DNA of 34,390 bases from Chlamydiota bacterium (GCA_013288845.1 JABDBB010000010.1:1-34390), one strand, 5' to 3'; numbered from the stretch's first letter, positions 1 to 9,126 are shown. The notes: generated by a model not told the origin, from the letters alone. Numbers and translations are program-made.

Positions 1-8
1 CTGATCAA

Positions 9-33
9 TGCTTGCGCGAATTAAATTCTTCTG
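9..33. repeat. Decayed terminus of the foldback repeat family
   Basis: The stretch at 14-32 (GCGCGAATTAAATTCTTCT) closely matches the outer end of the foldback repeats at 17170-17398 and 24615-24848 when read towards the outside: a GCGCG block, then TTAAATTC and a TTCT/CTCT tail. Bases 1-10 no longer resemble the inner part of the arm, so this is a truncated or degraded end, or the rest lies outside the window in altered form. It abuts the stop codon of the methyltransferase gene (34-36), as the intact copies abut neighbouring stops. Confidence 0.45.
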
Positions 34-1191
34 TTAAAGGTCTTCTATGGATTTGCCGCAAGCCGCTTCAATGGTAATGCTTGTTTCTTCTGAGATATAG
101 AGTTCGTTGTTTCTCACGACAGGATCGGTGACTGAAATCAATTCGCCCCTTTTCAGGTAGTTGAAGGCTCGAGATTCTTTCGGGTGGTCTGTGATATCGG
201 ATAACAGTTTCTTTTTTCCTTCTACACCGCAGAGATAAAAAGCCGAGCCGTTATGACCGTCGATGAGGGGGCTTGTTACTCTGTACAGATTTTTTTCCGG
301 AAGAGAAGGCCATGCCGCTTTCGGGTGTTTGATGAGAAGGTAGCTCATTTTTAGGGAGCTCAGTTTAATTCGGGCGGCACGTTGAATTTCTTTGACGACG
401 TAAGGGCGTTCGAATTCTCTTTGTGCGTAACATGGGCTATTTTTTGATTTAAGGGCCGGACAATCGCCGCGTCTGATGCAAGGAGCTTGGATCGGAACAC
501 CGGCTTGGACAAGAGTTTCTCTGATATCGAGGATTCTATGATTAGTAGAGAGTCTTGAGCTGTCTACAAGTAGCAGATGTCCGTCAGGATTGAGTTTTTC
601 TAAAAGTGAGCGGATGAAATCATTTTGTTCCTGTTTCCATCCCTTTCTTGTAGAGGGAAAAACCTCTTCCAGAGCATGTGCGAAAATGATCAGATCAAAT
701 TTTCCGGGGACAGGACAATGTTCATTTAGGCAGTCCCATTTTCTGATCGACAGTGTTTTTCCTGATTTACCGCAAATGGCCGCGCCGAGTTCTAATGCTT
801 CGGTATAGCGATCGGTTGCGTAGACCTCATCTGCACCATGTTGAAGAGCGGCAAAAGCATAAGGAACAGGACCGCTACAGATATCTAACACTCTTTTAGG
901 AGTTTTGGGCAGTTCATTGATGAGGGAGAGACCTTCCTGATAGTGCATGACCCAATAGTAGAGGAGGTAGGCGCCGAGATGTTCTCTGTGGCTGAAATAA
1001 TCGGTTGCGAGATCTTCTTTTAGAGCAAAGTTGTCTTCCATTTCCATAACAGCCTGAACTACGCCGCGGAATTCCCGAGTTTGCAGAACATCGCGGGGAC
1101 CGCCGAGACCGGTGAGGCGGCGCCACTGTTCGATAAGAAGCGGCATAATATTTTCCAGGTCATGCGGAGGCATTTTTTTATTGTATTTCAT
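34..1191 (-). CDS. Rsm22-like SAM-dependent methyltransferase (ribosomal small-subunit associated)
   Basis: This 385-residue protein has a class I methyltransferase core. Motif I is at residues 101-109 (VLDICSGPV), an acidic ribose-binding residue is D127 (YATD), and a motif IV-like strand is KFDLIIFAHALEE near 164-176. After the core comes a cysteine cluster (C238, C244, C254) followed by QREFERP, with C321 further on. That layout resembles the Fe-S/zinc site of the Rsm22/METTL17 family, which assists assembly or methylation of the small ribosomal subunit. The family call rests on the cysteine pattern and fold order. The gene begins 3 nt after the rluB stop, so the two are probably co-transcribed. 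I recall a methyltransferase gene (CT724) in the same place beside rluB and gpmA in Chlamydia. The exact substrate is not shown by the sequence. Confidence 0.8.
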   Translation of the reverse strand: MKYNKKMPPHDLENIMPLLIEQWRRLTGLGGPRDVLQTREFRGVVQAVMEMEDNFALKEDLATDYFSHREHLGAYLLYYWVMHYQEGLSLINELPKTPKRVLDICSGPVPYAFAALQHGADEVYATDRYTEALELGAAICGKSGKTLSIRKWDCLNEHCPVPGKFDLIIFAHALEEVFPSTRKGWKQEQNDFIRSLLEKLNPDGHLLLVDSSRLSTNHRILDIRETLVQAGVPIQAPCIRRGDCPALKSKNSPCYAQREFERPYVVKEIQRAARIKLSSLKMSYLLIKHPKAAWPSLPEKNLYRVTSPLIDGHNGSAFYLCGVEGKKKLLSDITDHPKESRAFNYLKRGELISVTDPVVRNNELYISEETSITIEAACGKSIEDL

Positions 1192-1194
1192 GCT

Positions 1195-1911
1195 TTACTC
1201 TTTTTCGAATAGAAGTTGTTTTTCTTTTTCTGTCATGGAGCGCCATGATCCCGGAAGCAGTCTTCCGATGCATAATTTGCCGATTCGCGTTCTTTTCAGT
1301 TCCAGAACATCTAATCCTGAGGATGCGATGAGGATGCGTACTTCCCGTTTTTTTCCCTCTTTGACGACCACTCTCAGTTCTTTATGGTTCATCTGTTCGA
1401 CAAAATAAGGTTGTACAAAAGTACCTTCGACGGTGGTTCCCTGAAAGATTGTTTTCAGATGTTTTTCGGTGATTGTTTTGTTGACTATTGCGATGTATTC
1501 TTTTTCGATATCGGCGGACGGGTGGATGACTTTTTGTGCAAAGAATCCGTCGTTGGTGATCAAAAGAAGACCGGAGGTATCTTTATCGAGACGGCCGACG
1601 GTAAAAAGTCTGTGCGGACAGTCTTTAAAAATATCCAACACCTTATCTTTGCAAAAAGAGACAGTCGAACAAACGAATCCTTTCGGTTTGTTGAGTATGT
1701 AATAGATTTTTTTTGATTGTACTTTGATCGCTTTTCCGTCTACGGTGATGAGATCCTCGGAAGAAACGGGTGTTTGGGGGAGTAAAGTTTTTTTTCCGTT
1801 TACGGATACTCTGCCTGCAAAAATAATGTCTTCGCAATGACGGCGGGATGCGACTCCTGCTTGAGCCATTATTTTACTTAAACGTTGCGTTTCTTTATTT
1901 GAATTCATCAT
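1195..1911 (-). CDS. rluB: RsuA/RluB-family rRNA pseudouridine synthase
   Basis: The 238-residue protein begins with an S4 RNA-binding domain (about residues 9-60, including AQAGVASRRHCEDII and GRVSVNGK). The catalytic domain follows. Its signature GRLDKDTSGLL is at 106-116, with the catalytic aspartate at D109. IYYILNKPKGFVCS (69-82) and the KREVRI segment are typical of the RsuA/RluB/RluE/RluF branch, which converts a uridine in ribosomal RNA to pseudouridine. RluB (23S rRNA, U2605 in E. coli) is the likeliest member, but RsuA-type specificity cannot be excluded by eye. Two ATG codons lie in tandem at the start (1909-1911 and 1906-1908), with no convincing Shine-Dalgarno. It is the first gene of a minus-strand pair with the Rsm22-like gene and is divergent from gpmA. 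Confidence 0.9.
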   Translation of the reverse strand: MMNSNKETQRLSKIMAQAGVASRRHCEDIIFAGRVSVNGKKTLLPQTPVSSEDLITVDGKAIKVQSKKIYYILNKPKGFVCSTVSFCKDKVLDIFKDCPHRLFTVGRLDKDTSGLLLITNDGFFAQKVIHPSADIEKEYIAIVNKTITEKHLKTIFQGTTVEGTFVQPYFVEQMNHKELRVVVKEGKKREVRILIASSGLDVLELKRTRIGKLCIGRLLPGSWRSMTEKEKQLLFEKE

Positions 1912-2094
1912 TTCGGAATCACTTTTATCAATTTTAAAATGATATAGTACATAATTATCTATTATAATTTCAATCCATAAAGATTAATCCCGGAAGAAAT
2001 TATTTTTAATCTCCTGTTTAAAATTATATTTACCGTATTTGAGATCCGGGATAAGTTATAAAAAGTTTACTCTGCACAAAAGTAGGAAGAGAAT
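1912..2094. promoter_or_regulatory. Divergent rluB/gpmA promoter region
   Basis: This 183-nt AT-rich gap separates divergently read genes and must hold both promoters. A perfect TATAAT lies at 1963-1968 on the plus strand, but no good -35 stands at the right distance, so the exact promoter is uncertain. The gpmA ribosome binding site (AGGAAGAG, about 2085-2092) ends the region. Confidence 0.4.
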
Positions 2095-2769
2095 ATGGCG
2101 ACTTTGCTCATGATGAGGCACGGACAATCCGAATGGAATAGGTCAAATCGATTTACCGGTTGGGTTGACGTACCCTTATCCGAGACGGGGGTGAAAGAGG
2201 CCGTTGCGGCAGGTGAGTTAATTAAAAATATTTCTTTAGATGTGTTATTTACTTCGACACTGATAAGAGCCCGGATGACTCTGATGTTGGCCATGATGAA
2301 TCATGCATCGCGTAAAGTGCCGGTTATGGTGCATAGAGAAGAGGGCAGAGAGAAGGAGTGGAGTAGGATGTACGATCCGGAGGATGCAAGCACGGTCATT
2401 CCTGTGTATTCCTCTTGGCATTTGAATGAGCGGATGTACGGTGATCTTCAGGGATTGAATAAAGCTGACACAATAAAGAAATATGGGGAAGAGCAGGTGA
2501 AGATTTGGAGACGCAGTTTTGATGTGGCGCCGCCGAACGGCGAAAGTCTCGAGATGACTGCGCAAAGAACTCTGCCTTATTTTAACGAAGAAATTGTCCC
2601 TTTGCTGAAAAAAGGGAAGAATGTATTCATTTGTGCACACGGAAATTCTTTGCGATCGATCATCATGCAATTAGATCGATTGAGTCCAACCGAGGTTGTC
2701 GAATTGGAGATTGAAACAGGATTTCCCATTGTGTATGAGTATCAAAACGGTTTGTTTGAAAAAAAATAA
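2095..2769 (+). CDS. gpmA: 2,3-bisphosphoglycerate-dependent phosphoglycerate mutase
   Basis: A glycolytic enzyme that interconverts 3- and 2-phosphoglycerate in the cytoplasm through a phosphohistidine. The 224-residue product has the family's RHGQSEWN motif at 8-15, with the phosphorylated H9. The second active-site histidine is H182 in AHGNSLRS, and the acid/base glutamate is E112 in NERMYGDLQGLNK. R60 and the KEW region before the active-site loop are also as expected. Residues 75-105 are a slightly extended loop compared with the E. coli enzyme. The start is supported by an AGGAAGAG Shine-Dalgarno just upstream. It converges with the RHS gene, whose stop is only 2 nt away, and no terminator hairpin is visible between them. 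Its divergent pairing with rluB matches the order I recall in Chlamydia (CT722/CT723). Confidence 0.95.
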   Translation: MATLLMMRHGQSEWNRSNRFTGWVDVPLSETGVKEAVAAGELIKNISLDVLFTSTLIRARMTLMLAMMNHASRKVPVMVHREEGREKEWSRMYDPEDASTVIPVYSSWHLNERMYGDLQGLNKADTIKKYGEEQVKIWRRSFDVAPPNGESLEMTAQRTLPYFNEEIVPLLKKGKNVFICAHGNSLRSIIMQLDRLSPTEVVELEIETGFPIVYEYQNGLFEKK

Positions 2770-2771
2770 AA

Positions 2772-5700
2772 TTACATTTCATTTGCGTACATTTGCAGAA
2801 AAATATGGCCTAAATTTGTGAGGTATGTGCTATAAGATTCCATCGCCAAAGTATGGTCTACCAAGGGTATTCCCATTGTAGAGCCAATAAAAATTACATT
2901 TCCGTTATTTCCTTTCCATGCATTGTAATAGCCACCGGGATCTGTTAAGAGGCATACGCCGTCTCTTCTGCTGATATAATTTTTTACCTCTGCAAATCCC
3001 AAAGAGCCCGGAATGATAGAGGCTGATCCGAAAGAAAATACACGAATCATTCGCCGTTCTTCCGGTGTCAAAAGAGAAGCTGCAATAATCGTATCCGCCC
3101 CTCCAAGACTATGGCAATAATGAATGATCGATCCACCACCGTCAACCCCTCCCATTTCTTCAATAAGACTTTTCCAGGTATTTGCAAGGTGAGTTGCATA
3201 GGGAGAGACGTAACCGCATTTAATGAAGACACCGTTGATCACATCTTTGACCCATCCTTTTGAAGGGCGGAAAATATAGTGAATATTTGCTCCTCCATGA
3301 GTGGAGGAAAATAATTGCAATGATTCAGAGTAGTAAGAACGATTATTTAAAATACCGTTGATCAGTGTGATTCTGATTTTGTCATTGACCTCTCCCTGCC
3401 CGTATACTCCGCTTTCAGGGCCGCTTGGATAATATCCCATCAAAGTAAGGAATCCCTTTCCGAAAAAACTTTCGAAAGAATCGTCAAAATCAGGTTCCAA
3501 CTTTTGGATGAAATCGAGCCCATACATAATATAGGGATGGATTTTGTCTCCTAAATTTTGTATTGTACTGATGCAGGATCCTACAAAAGAAAGTAAATCC
3601 GCTTTGGCAGAGGAGAGAGAATACATGCCGTACAGGTCTCTGTTTTTGATCGGATTATTATGAGTAAACACGTAGCGATTGATTCCGTCTTCGAATCCTA
3701 TCGGATCCCGAGAGGTCCATCTTCCTATTTCAGGCATATAGTAGCGCTTTCCGAAATACACCAGTCCTGTTTCCGGATCTGTTCTTTTTGCTGCGAATCT
3801 CCAAGGATTTAAGGCTGTATTTTCATTTTCGGTAAAAATTTCCTCTTCTCCGAATCCTGTAAATTCGTATGATTCCGCAATTTCATTATTTTCTATATTT
3901 ACCAGAGAGCGAATATTGTCTTTAATATCCTTCAAAGGAGTATAAACAGTGTTTTCGATTTCGATACTGATCGTAGATCCCACATTAGATTGAGACGGAG
4001 CACCTAACACACGAAATGTATCGATGATGCCCTCTTGATCGGTTGTTCCGACCTCTTCATTTCCTCTATAGATATATCGCGTATGGGATGAATTTTCCGG
4101 ATTTTTTTTATCTGTTACAATTTTTTCAAGGCGCCTGTTTAAAGAGTCGTATGTGAAGGTGACGATTAAAGAGTCATCTACAAGTACGGAAGATAATCGA
4201 TTTAAAGCATCGTACGAATATTTATAGGAAGAATTTTCCGAAACTTTCTTTATCATATTTCCGTTAATATCGTAGGAAAATTCTGTATCACCTGAAGAAG
4301 ATATTTCGCAATTATGTGTTATGGTAAATTCTTCTCCGTTTTTTGCGGTGATATTTCCCAAAGAGTCGTAGGAATATTTCATGGGAATATTTCCTGATTC
4401 TGCAGTAAGGAAACTGTCGGAATTGTATCGCATTTCTGTAGAATCTGTTCCTTTTTCATCTGCAGTGGAAAGGGAGTTTATATTGTTTTGTGAATCAAAA
4501 GTAAGAGATTGATTGAAGTACGGAGTTTGAATTTCGGTGCAGTATCCGTCATCATTATACATGTAATTGACGTTGCCCGCATCGCCGATCAGTTGTTCAC
4601 GGAGGACTCTCCCCGACAGATCATATTCCAAATAGAGGTGAGAGTAAGAAGTTTTGTTATTGGCATGTATGCGTCGAACCTCTTTCACGTTGACGGAATC
4701 ATAAATATATTTTACTGAAGATCCGTCGGATAGAATATAGTCGGTAAGTCTTCCCGCTTTATCATATTGATAAACTATTGTAATACCGTTTCCGAGTGTT
4801 TCGGAGCAAAGTAAATTAAAAGCATTATAAGATTTATCTGAGGAATTGCCGGTTACCGCATCTAAAACATGAGACACATTTCCCGATTCATCGTAAGAAT
4901 ATTCATAAGAAATTGTACCGTCGCTCGAGAAAAAACGGATAGGTAAACCTAAGGCATCGTATTCATATTGAATTTGCATTCCGTCCGGTTTCATAATCGA
5001 TTTTTGTAATCCGTTAGAAGTGTATTTATAGTTGTAACAGCGGGGAGAGGTCGATCCTTCTCCTTCGATGATCATGTCGATTCGATTACAAGGTCCGTAT
5101 TTTGTTACAATTTTATAAGTTCCGGTTTTTTTTCCGTTTTCAAAAATTGCATGAGATTCTTTAACTTTATTGCCTGCAAGGTCATATTCATAAGAAATTT
5201 CTTGGAAGATTTTTCCGAAACAATCTTTTTTCATTACGGAAATTATTTTTCCCAATGCGTTAATTTTTGTGGTAATTGTATTTCCGGCTTTATCCACAAT
5301 CGATTTTTCAAATTGATGTAAATTATCGGAAGAATAAAAATTTTGGTAATCATTTTCGAAATTTTCTGAAGAATCATCCGGAGTATTTTCCTTGAATCGC
5401 ACAAGTTTTCCGTTTGAATCCTCTACTTTTACACATAGAATATTCCCTGCAATGTCTCTTTCTGTTTTTGTTACATAGTAATCGGAAGGACTTTCTCCGA
5501 AAATTGTTTTGACTTCGGATTGTCTGCCTAAATTATCATATTCATATTCTACGGTGTCAATTCCTTCTGAGGTCATTGTTTCTTTTTTTACAAGATTTCC
5601 TGCGAGGTAATGATAATGTTCTTCTATACCGTTGCTATGCAGGGAAGAGAGTAGGTGAAATCCGTTGTATACATGAGTGACATGGAAGCGGGATACTCCT

Positions 5701-7904
5701 TCGCTATCTAAAGTCTCTTCATGAATAACACGTCCTAAACAATCGCGTGAGTAAGAAACAGAAACACCGGTTTTTTCTGTTTTTTTAGCAAGAGTGCCGT
5801 CCGGATGATAAATAAAATTTTCTTTGGTTCCGTCAGGATATCGTATTTCTGTCGGACTTTTTCGCGCATTGTAGGTCGTATTTGTTTTGAATCCGTTCGG
5901 ATCTACGCATTCGATGATATTATCTGCATAATCATACATATTGCGAATAGTCGGTCTGCCGGGCCCTTTTTCGCCGTTAGAAACTTCCGGATAAATGATC
6001 GCTGTTTGCCTTCCCAGTTCGTCGTATTGATATTGCGTTTCATTTCCTAAGTGATCGAATACCGCAGTTCGATAATTCATGTGGTTATAATGAAAAGTGT
6101 TTCCTATTTGAGAACCGGATCCGTCAGTAACAGTGGTCCGGACAAGCCTTCCGGCGATATCGTAAAAATTTTTCGTTTCGCGACTTTCTCCGTTTTGTTT
6201 TCTTTCTGTTTCGCCGGTCAGATCTCCCCGTAAATTATATTCCCGAAAAATTTCTTTTCCGTCGGCATCTTTAGAATAGATGCAGCGTCCTGAAAAATCG
6301 TAATCCAACACGTTTGAATACACATAAGCGTCGTATTTATCGTAAAAATCCTGCTTGATCAGTCGATTTTCTTGGGAATAGGAGTTGATTGTTTTTCTGA
6401 TCAAAGTTTCTGATCCGCTTTCCCGATCAAAAATACTTTCTTCGATGATTTCGGGCATTCCTCTGCCCGATTCCCCTTCAATTAAAGTAAAGCGTGCAGT
6501 GTATATTTCGGTAACGCCGGCAAGATCACCCGGATGAGTACCTGAACCGTTATCTGTAACAGTTTTAATAGGCAATCCGTCTTCATTGTAAGAGAAAAAT
6601 TGTCTCAGAAAAAATCCGTTTTGGTCCCCTATAAATAAAGCTGTATTGCGACCGGTTAAAGGGTCGTAAGAGAAAACTGTAGTTTTTCCGGAAGGTTCTG
6701 TTTTTCCGGTAAGTCTGAAAGAATCTTTTTCGATATCGGGTTCATAGGTATAGCTTGTACTTGCATATTCGGCCCCTTGCGGAATGCCCTCTTGGTTTAT
6801 TGTGATTGTTCCGGCCGATTTTCCCGATAAATTTCCATACAGACGCTGTTCGATCACATTTCCGAATTGATCATATCGATATGTTTCACATGTGTGAATG
6901 CTGCCGTTACGATCTTCCAAAGTTCGGGAAGTGAGGCTACTTTTCATATCGTCGGGAGAACGTTTCCAATAAAGTCTTTCCACTCTATAAAGAATTCCTC
7001 CGTGAGCATTTCCCTTACAAAAAGTTTCTATTTTTGTAATCCGGCTGTCCGTCGAATAGTGATATCTTTTTTTCAATCCGTTTGAACGAATAACATCGGT
7101 ATAATCTTTTTCATAAAAATATCTTTCGGTAATGATAGTCGAATTTCCGGGTCCTAAAGGGGCTTTTTGCAGTTTTATACGGCCGATACGCGGATCTCTC
7201 ATGAAATTTTCTATGGTGACCTGATCCCCTCCGACATTGTTATATTTATTGTCGTAGTATTCACTTTCGAGGTATCCCCCTTCAGGATCTTCAATTCTTT
7301 TAATCAAATATTTTCTTTCCTGCGGGTGTTTCCGGTATGTATATTTTGTTGTTCCTCCCATGGAATTTGTGACGGAGTCAATCAGTAATTCCGGATCGGC
7401 CCGACTTTTTTCCGTGATGTGGTAATTATACACAAAGGTGCCGCCGCCGGGACTTATGACGGAGCAGAGGAGAGAGTCTTCATTTTTTTGATAGTTAAAA
7501 GATAGATTATGATAAATTTTTGTTTTATTTTTATTGTAGACAGAGAGTTTTTCGAGGCGGTTAGAGGAATCGTACCGATAATCATAGTCAATATCTTTTC
7601 CGGGTTTAGTCGGAATAGGGGTAATGCCTGATGAAAGAATATCGGGATGATTAAAATGCCAAGCTAATCCGTCGGGAGAATATTCATTTTCGATTCCGAA
7701 AAAAAGGCGTTGCAAAACTAAAGGTTTCGGTCCGGGTAAATTGATATCAACAGATGCTTCAGAATAGGTTCCCGTGATGACATTTACCGATCCGATGATA
7801 GGGCTAAATGTCGGATCCGATTCTTTTTCTTCTTCAGAGTTTATATTAAATGAAATAAATAAACTTAATAATAAAATGTATATTTTTTTCATATTTTTAT
7901 TCAT
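2772..7904 (-). CDS. Secreted RHS/YD-repeat protein with C-terminal serine-hydrolase-like domain
   Basis: A 1710-residue protein in this frame. It starts with a signal peptide (MNKNMKKIYILLLSLFISFN) and an acidic stretch, then an N-terminal RHS segment (IIGSVNVITGTYSEASVDI, LPGPKPLVLQR). About 1300 residues of YD repeats follow (many YDxxGRL/YDALG/GNxxxK units). The RHS core is near residues 1365-1427 (NPWRFAAKRTDPETGLVYFG, GRWTSRDPIGFEDG) and ends in NRDLYG, equivalent to the DPxG self-cleavage site. The remaining 280 or so residues hold a GxSxG-like elbow, YCHSLGGAD with S1599, and a late DH (H1684), suggesting a lipase/esterase fold. It recalls the chlamydial DUF687 family, but this needs a search. 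Start: a TTG at 7950-7952 opens the frame but lies inside the inferred promoter; ATG 7902-7904 or ATG 7890-7892 are likelier. Neither has a Shine-Dalgarno. No immunity gene lies beside it. Confidence 0.85.
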   Translation of the reverse strand: MNKNMKKIYILLLSLFISFNINSEEEKESDPTFSPIIGSVNVITGTYSEASVDINLPGPKPLVLQRLFFGIENEYSPDGLAWHFNHPDILSSGITPIPTKPGKDIDYDYRYDSSNRLEKLSVYNKNKTKIYHNLSFNYQKNEDSLLCSVISPGGGTFVYNYHITEKSRADPELLIDSVTNSMGGTTKYTYRKHPQERKYLIKRIEDPEGGYLESEYYDNKYNNVGGDQVTIENFMRDPRIGRIKLQKAPLGPGNSTIITERYFYEKDYTDVIRSNGLKKRYHYSTDSRITKIETFCKGNAHGGILYRVERLYWKRSPDDMKSSLTSRTLEDRNGSIHTCETYRYDQFGNVIEQRLYGNLSGKSAGTITINQEGIPQGAEYASTSYTYEPDIEKDSFRLTGKTEPSGKTTVFSYDPLTGRNTALFIGDQNGFFLRQFFSYNEDGLPIKTVTDNGSGTHPGDLAGVTEIYTARFTLIEGESGRGMPEIIEESIFDRESGSETLIRKTINSYSQENRLIKQDFYDKYDAYVYSNVLDYDFSGRCIYSKDADGKEIFREYNLRGDLTGETERKQNGESRETKNFYDIAGRLVRTTVTDGSGSQIGNTFHYNHMNYRTAVFDHLGNETQYQYDELGRQTAIIYPEVSNGEKGPGRPTIRNMYDYADNIIECVDPNGFKTNTTYNARKSPTEIRYPDGTKENFIYHPDGTLAKKTEKTGVSVSYSRDCLGRVIHEETLDSEGVSRFHVTHVYNGFHLLSSLHSNGIEEHYHYLAGNLVKKETMTSEGIDTVEYEYDNLGRQSEVKTIFGESPSDYYVTKTERDIAGNILCVKVEDSNGKLVRFKENTPDDSSENFENDYQNFYSSDNLHQFEKSIVDKAGNTITTKINALGKIISVMKKDCFGKIFQEISYEYDLAGNKVKESHAIFENGKKTGTYKIVTKYGPCNRIDMIIEGEGSTSPRCYNYKYTSNGLQKSIMKPDGMQIQYEYDALGLPIRFFSSDGTISYEYSYDESGNVSHVLDAVTGNSSDKSYNAFNLLCSETLGNGITIVYQYDKAGRLTDYILSDGSSVKYIYDSVNVKEVRRIHANNKTSYSHLYLEYDLSGRVLREQLIGDAGNVNYMYNDDGYCTEIQTPYFNQSLTFDSQNNINSLSTADEKGTDSTEMRYNSDSFLTAESGNIPMKYSYDSLGNITAKNGEEFTITHNCEISSSGDTEFSYDINGNMIKKVSENSSYKYSYDALNRLSSVLVDDSLIVTFTYDSLNRRLEKIVTDKKNPENSSHTRYIYRGNEEVGTTDQEGIIDTFRVLGAPSQSNVGSTISIEIENTVYTPLKDIKDNIRSLVNIENNEIAESYEFTGFGEEEIFTENENTALNPWRFAAKRTDPETGLVYFGKRYYMPEIGRWTSRDPIGFEDGINRYVFTHNNPIKNRDLYGMYSLSSAKADLLSFVGSCISTIQNLGDKIHPYIMYGLDFIQKLEPDFDDSFESFFGKGFLTLMGYYPSGPESGVYGQGEVNDKIRITLINGILNNRSYYSESLQLFSSTHGGANIHYIFRPSKGWVKDVINGVFIKCGYVSPYATHLANTWKSLIEEMGGVDGGGSIIHYCHSLGGADTIIAASLLTPEERRMIRVFSFGSASIIPGSLGFAEVKNYISRRDGVCLLTDPGGYYNAWKGNNGNVIFIGSTMGIPLVDHTLAMESYSTYLTNLGHIFLQMYANEM

Positions 7905-7941
7905 TAATACTTTATAAGTTTCGTTTTTATTTTTTGTTAAT

Positions 7942-7970
7942 ATGATATACAATTTTCATTATATTTGCAA
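7942..7970 (-). promoter_or_regulatory. Putative sigma70-like promoter of the RHS gene
   Basis: Read on the minus strand, TTGCAA (7965-7970) is followed after 17 nt by TATCAT (7942-7947). That is 4/6 and 5/6 matches to the consensus at ideal spacing. A start about 7 nt downstream would leave a leader of roughly 30 nt before ATG 7904. The region is AT-rich, so chance similarity is possible. Confidence 0.4.
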
Positions 7971-8003
7971 ATATGCTATAAAATTTTAACTTGTTTTTAT
8001 AGT

Positions 8004-8033
8004 AAGGAGGTATTTTTGTCTGTGATAAAATAA
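8004..8033 (+). other. Strong Shine-Dalgarno followed by a five-codon TTG mini-ORF
   Basis: AAGGAGGT at 8004-8011 is a near-perfect ribosome binding site, but it lies 45 nt upstream of the rfbB ATG, too far to serve it. A TTG codon at 8016-8018 sits at a suitable distance and opens a five-codon frame ending in TAA at 8031-8033. The rfbB start itself (8056) has no obvious Shine-Dalgarno. This could be a leader peptide that couples translation to rfbB, or chance. Confidence 0.25.
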
Positions 8034-8055
8034 ATATTTTTCTTACTATCCGGAC

Positions 8056-9126
8056 ATGAAAAAAAATACATATATTGTGACAGGCGGCGCCGGATTCATA
8101 GGATCAAATTTCACATGTCATTGGTTGGAAAACAATACCGACGATGAAATTGTTGTTCTCGATAATTTATCTTATGCAGGGAATATAGCCAATCTGAAAG
8201 CCGTACAAAATAATCCGAGACTTCATTTTATTCCCGGAGATATTGCCGATAAAAGACTCGTTAAAAAAATTCTTGCCGAGTATGAACCGGCCGGAATTTT
8301 TCATTTCGCAGCCGAAACACACGTCGACAGATCCATCGTATTTCCCGAATATTTCCTCAAAACAAATGTGATAGGGACCTATAAATTATTAGAAGCGGTA
8401 AAAGAATATTGGGATTCTCTTCCTGAAATCCGGAAACAAAATTTTCGCTTTATCCATATTTCTACAGACGAAGTGTACGGATCTTTAGAATTTTCCGATC
8501 CTCCTTTTACGGAAAATTCCCCCTATAAACCCAACAGTCCGTATGCCGCATCAAAAGCTGCTGCCGATCATTTTGTCCGGGCGTATATAAAAACTTACAG
8601 CTTTCCCGCCATCATCACTCACTCCGTAAATAATTTCGGACCGGCACAATTTCCCGAAAAATTGATTCCTTTGACCATCCTTCATGCTCTTACAGGAAAA
8701 AAAATTCCGGTGTACGGCGACGGCAAACAGCGAAGAAATTGGCTGTATGTAAGAGAACATTGTAAAGCTCTTGAAGCGATCATGAAAAAAGGGAGAGCCG
8801 GTGAACAATATAATATCGGCACACATGACGAAATGACAAATATAGAGCTGGTCACGGAAATTTGTAATCGGATGGATCAATTACTGCCGGATTCAAAATA
8901 TGTGCCTCATAGCAATCTCATCTCTTTTGTCAAAGATCGGCCCGGACATGATCGCAGATATGCCGTAGACTCCACGAAAATAAAAAATGAAACGGGATGG
9001 CAGCCGAGCCGGGATTTCGATGCGATGATGCTCCATACCATACGGACTTTTATTCGTGAATATCAGGAAAATCCGACAGTCGGTATGTTTCCCGTTTATG
9101 AATCGGAAAAAAAGGGAATGACATGA
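8056..9126 (+). CDS. rfbB: dTDP-glucose 4,6-dehydratase
   Basis: Second enzyme of dTDP-deoxysugar synthesis: it oxidises and dehydrates dTDP-glucose to dTDP-4-keto-6-deoxyglucose with bound NAD. The 356-residue protein is an extended short-chain dehydrogenase. The Rossmann glycine motif GGAGFIGSN is at 10-18, the catalytic STDEVYG motif at 136-142 (with the D138-E139 pair special to this dehydratase), and YxxxK at Y163/K167 in YAASK. AETHVDRSI (86-94) is also diagnostic. Length is normal for the family. It is the first gene of a tight cassette; its stop overlaps the rfbA start by 4 nt (ATGA), indicating translational coupling. Such genes are not part of the core metabolism of Chlamydia, so they are accessory here. 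Confidence 0.95.
   Translation: MKKNTYIVTGGAGFIGSNFTCHWLENNTDDEIVVLDNLSYAGNIANLKAVQNNPRLHFIPGDIADKRLVKKILAEYEPAGIFHFAAETHVDRSIVFPEYFLKTNVIGTYKLLEAVKEYWDSLPEIRKQNFRFIHISTDEVYGSLEFSDPPFTENSPYKPNSPYAASKAAADHFVRAYIKTYSFPAIITHSVNNFGPAQFPEKLIPLTILHALTGKKIPVYGDGKQRRNWLYVREHCKALEAIMKKGRAGEQYNIGTHDEMTNIELVTEICNRMDQLLPDSKYVPHSNLISFVKDRPGHDRRYAVDSTKIKNETGWQPSRDFDAMMLHTIRTFIREYQENPTVGMFPVYESEKKGMT

Noticed and set aside
2245-2670. 141-codon minus-strand frame inside gpmA
   Set aside because: Antisense shadow of an intact, motif-complete gpmA.
2765-2800. Bidirectional terminator between gpmA and the RHS gene
   Set aside because: The stops are 2 nt apart and only A/T runs are seen; no stable stem could be drawn.
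7905-7952. TTG at 7950-7952 as start of the RHS protein
   Set aside because: It would put 16 extra residues before the signal peptide and lies between the inferred -35 and -10 of the gene's promoter.
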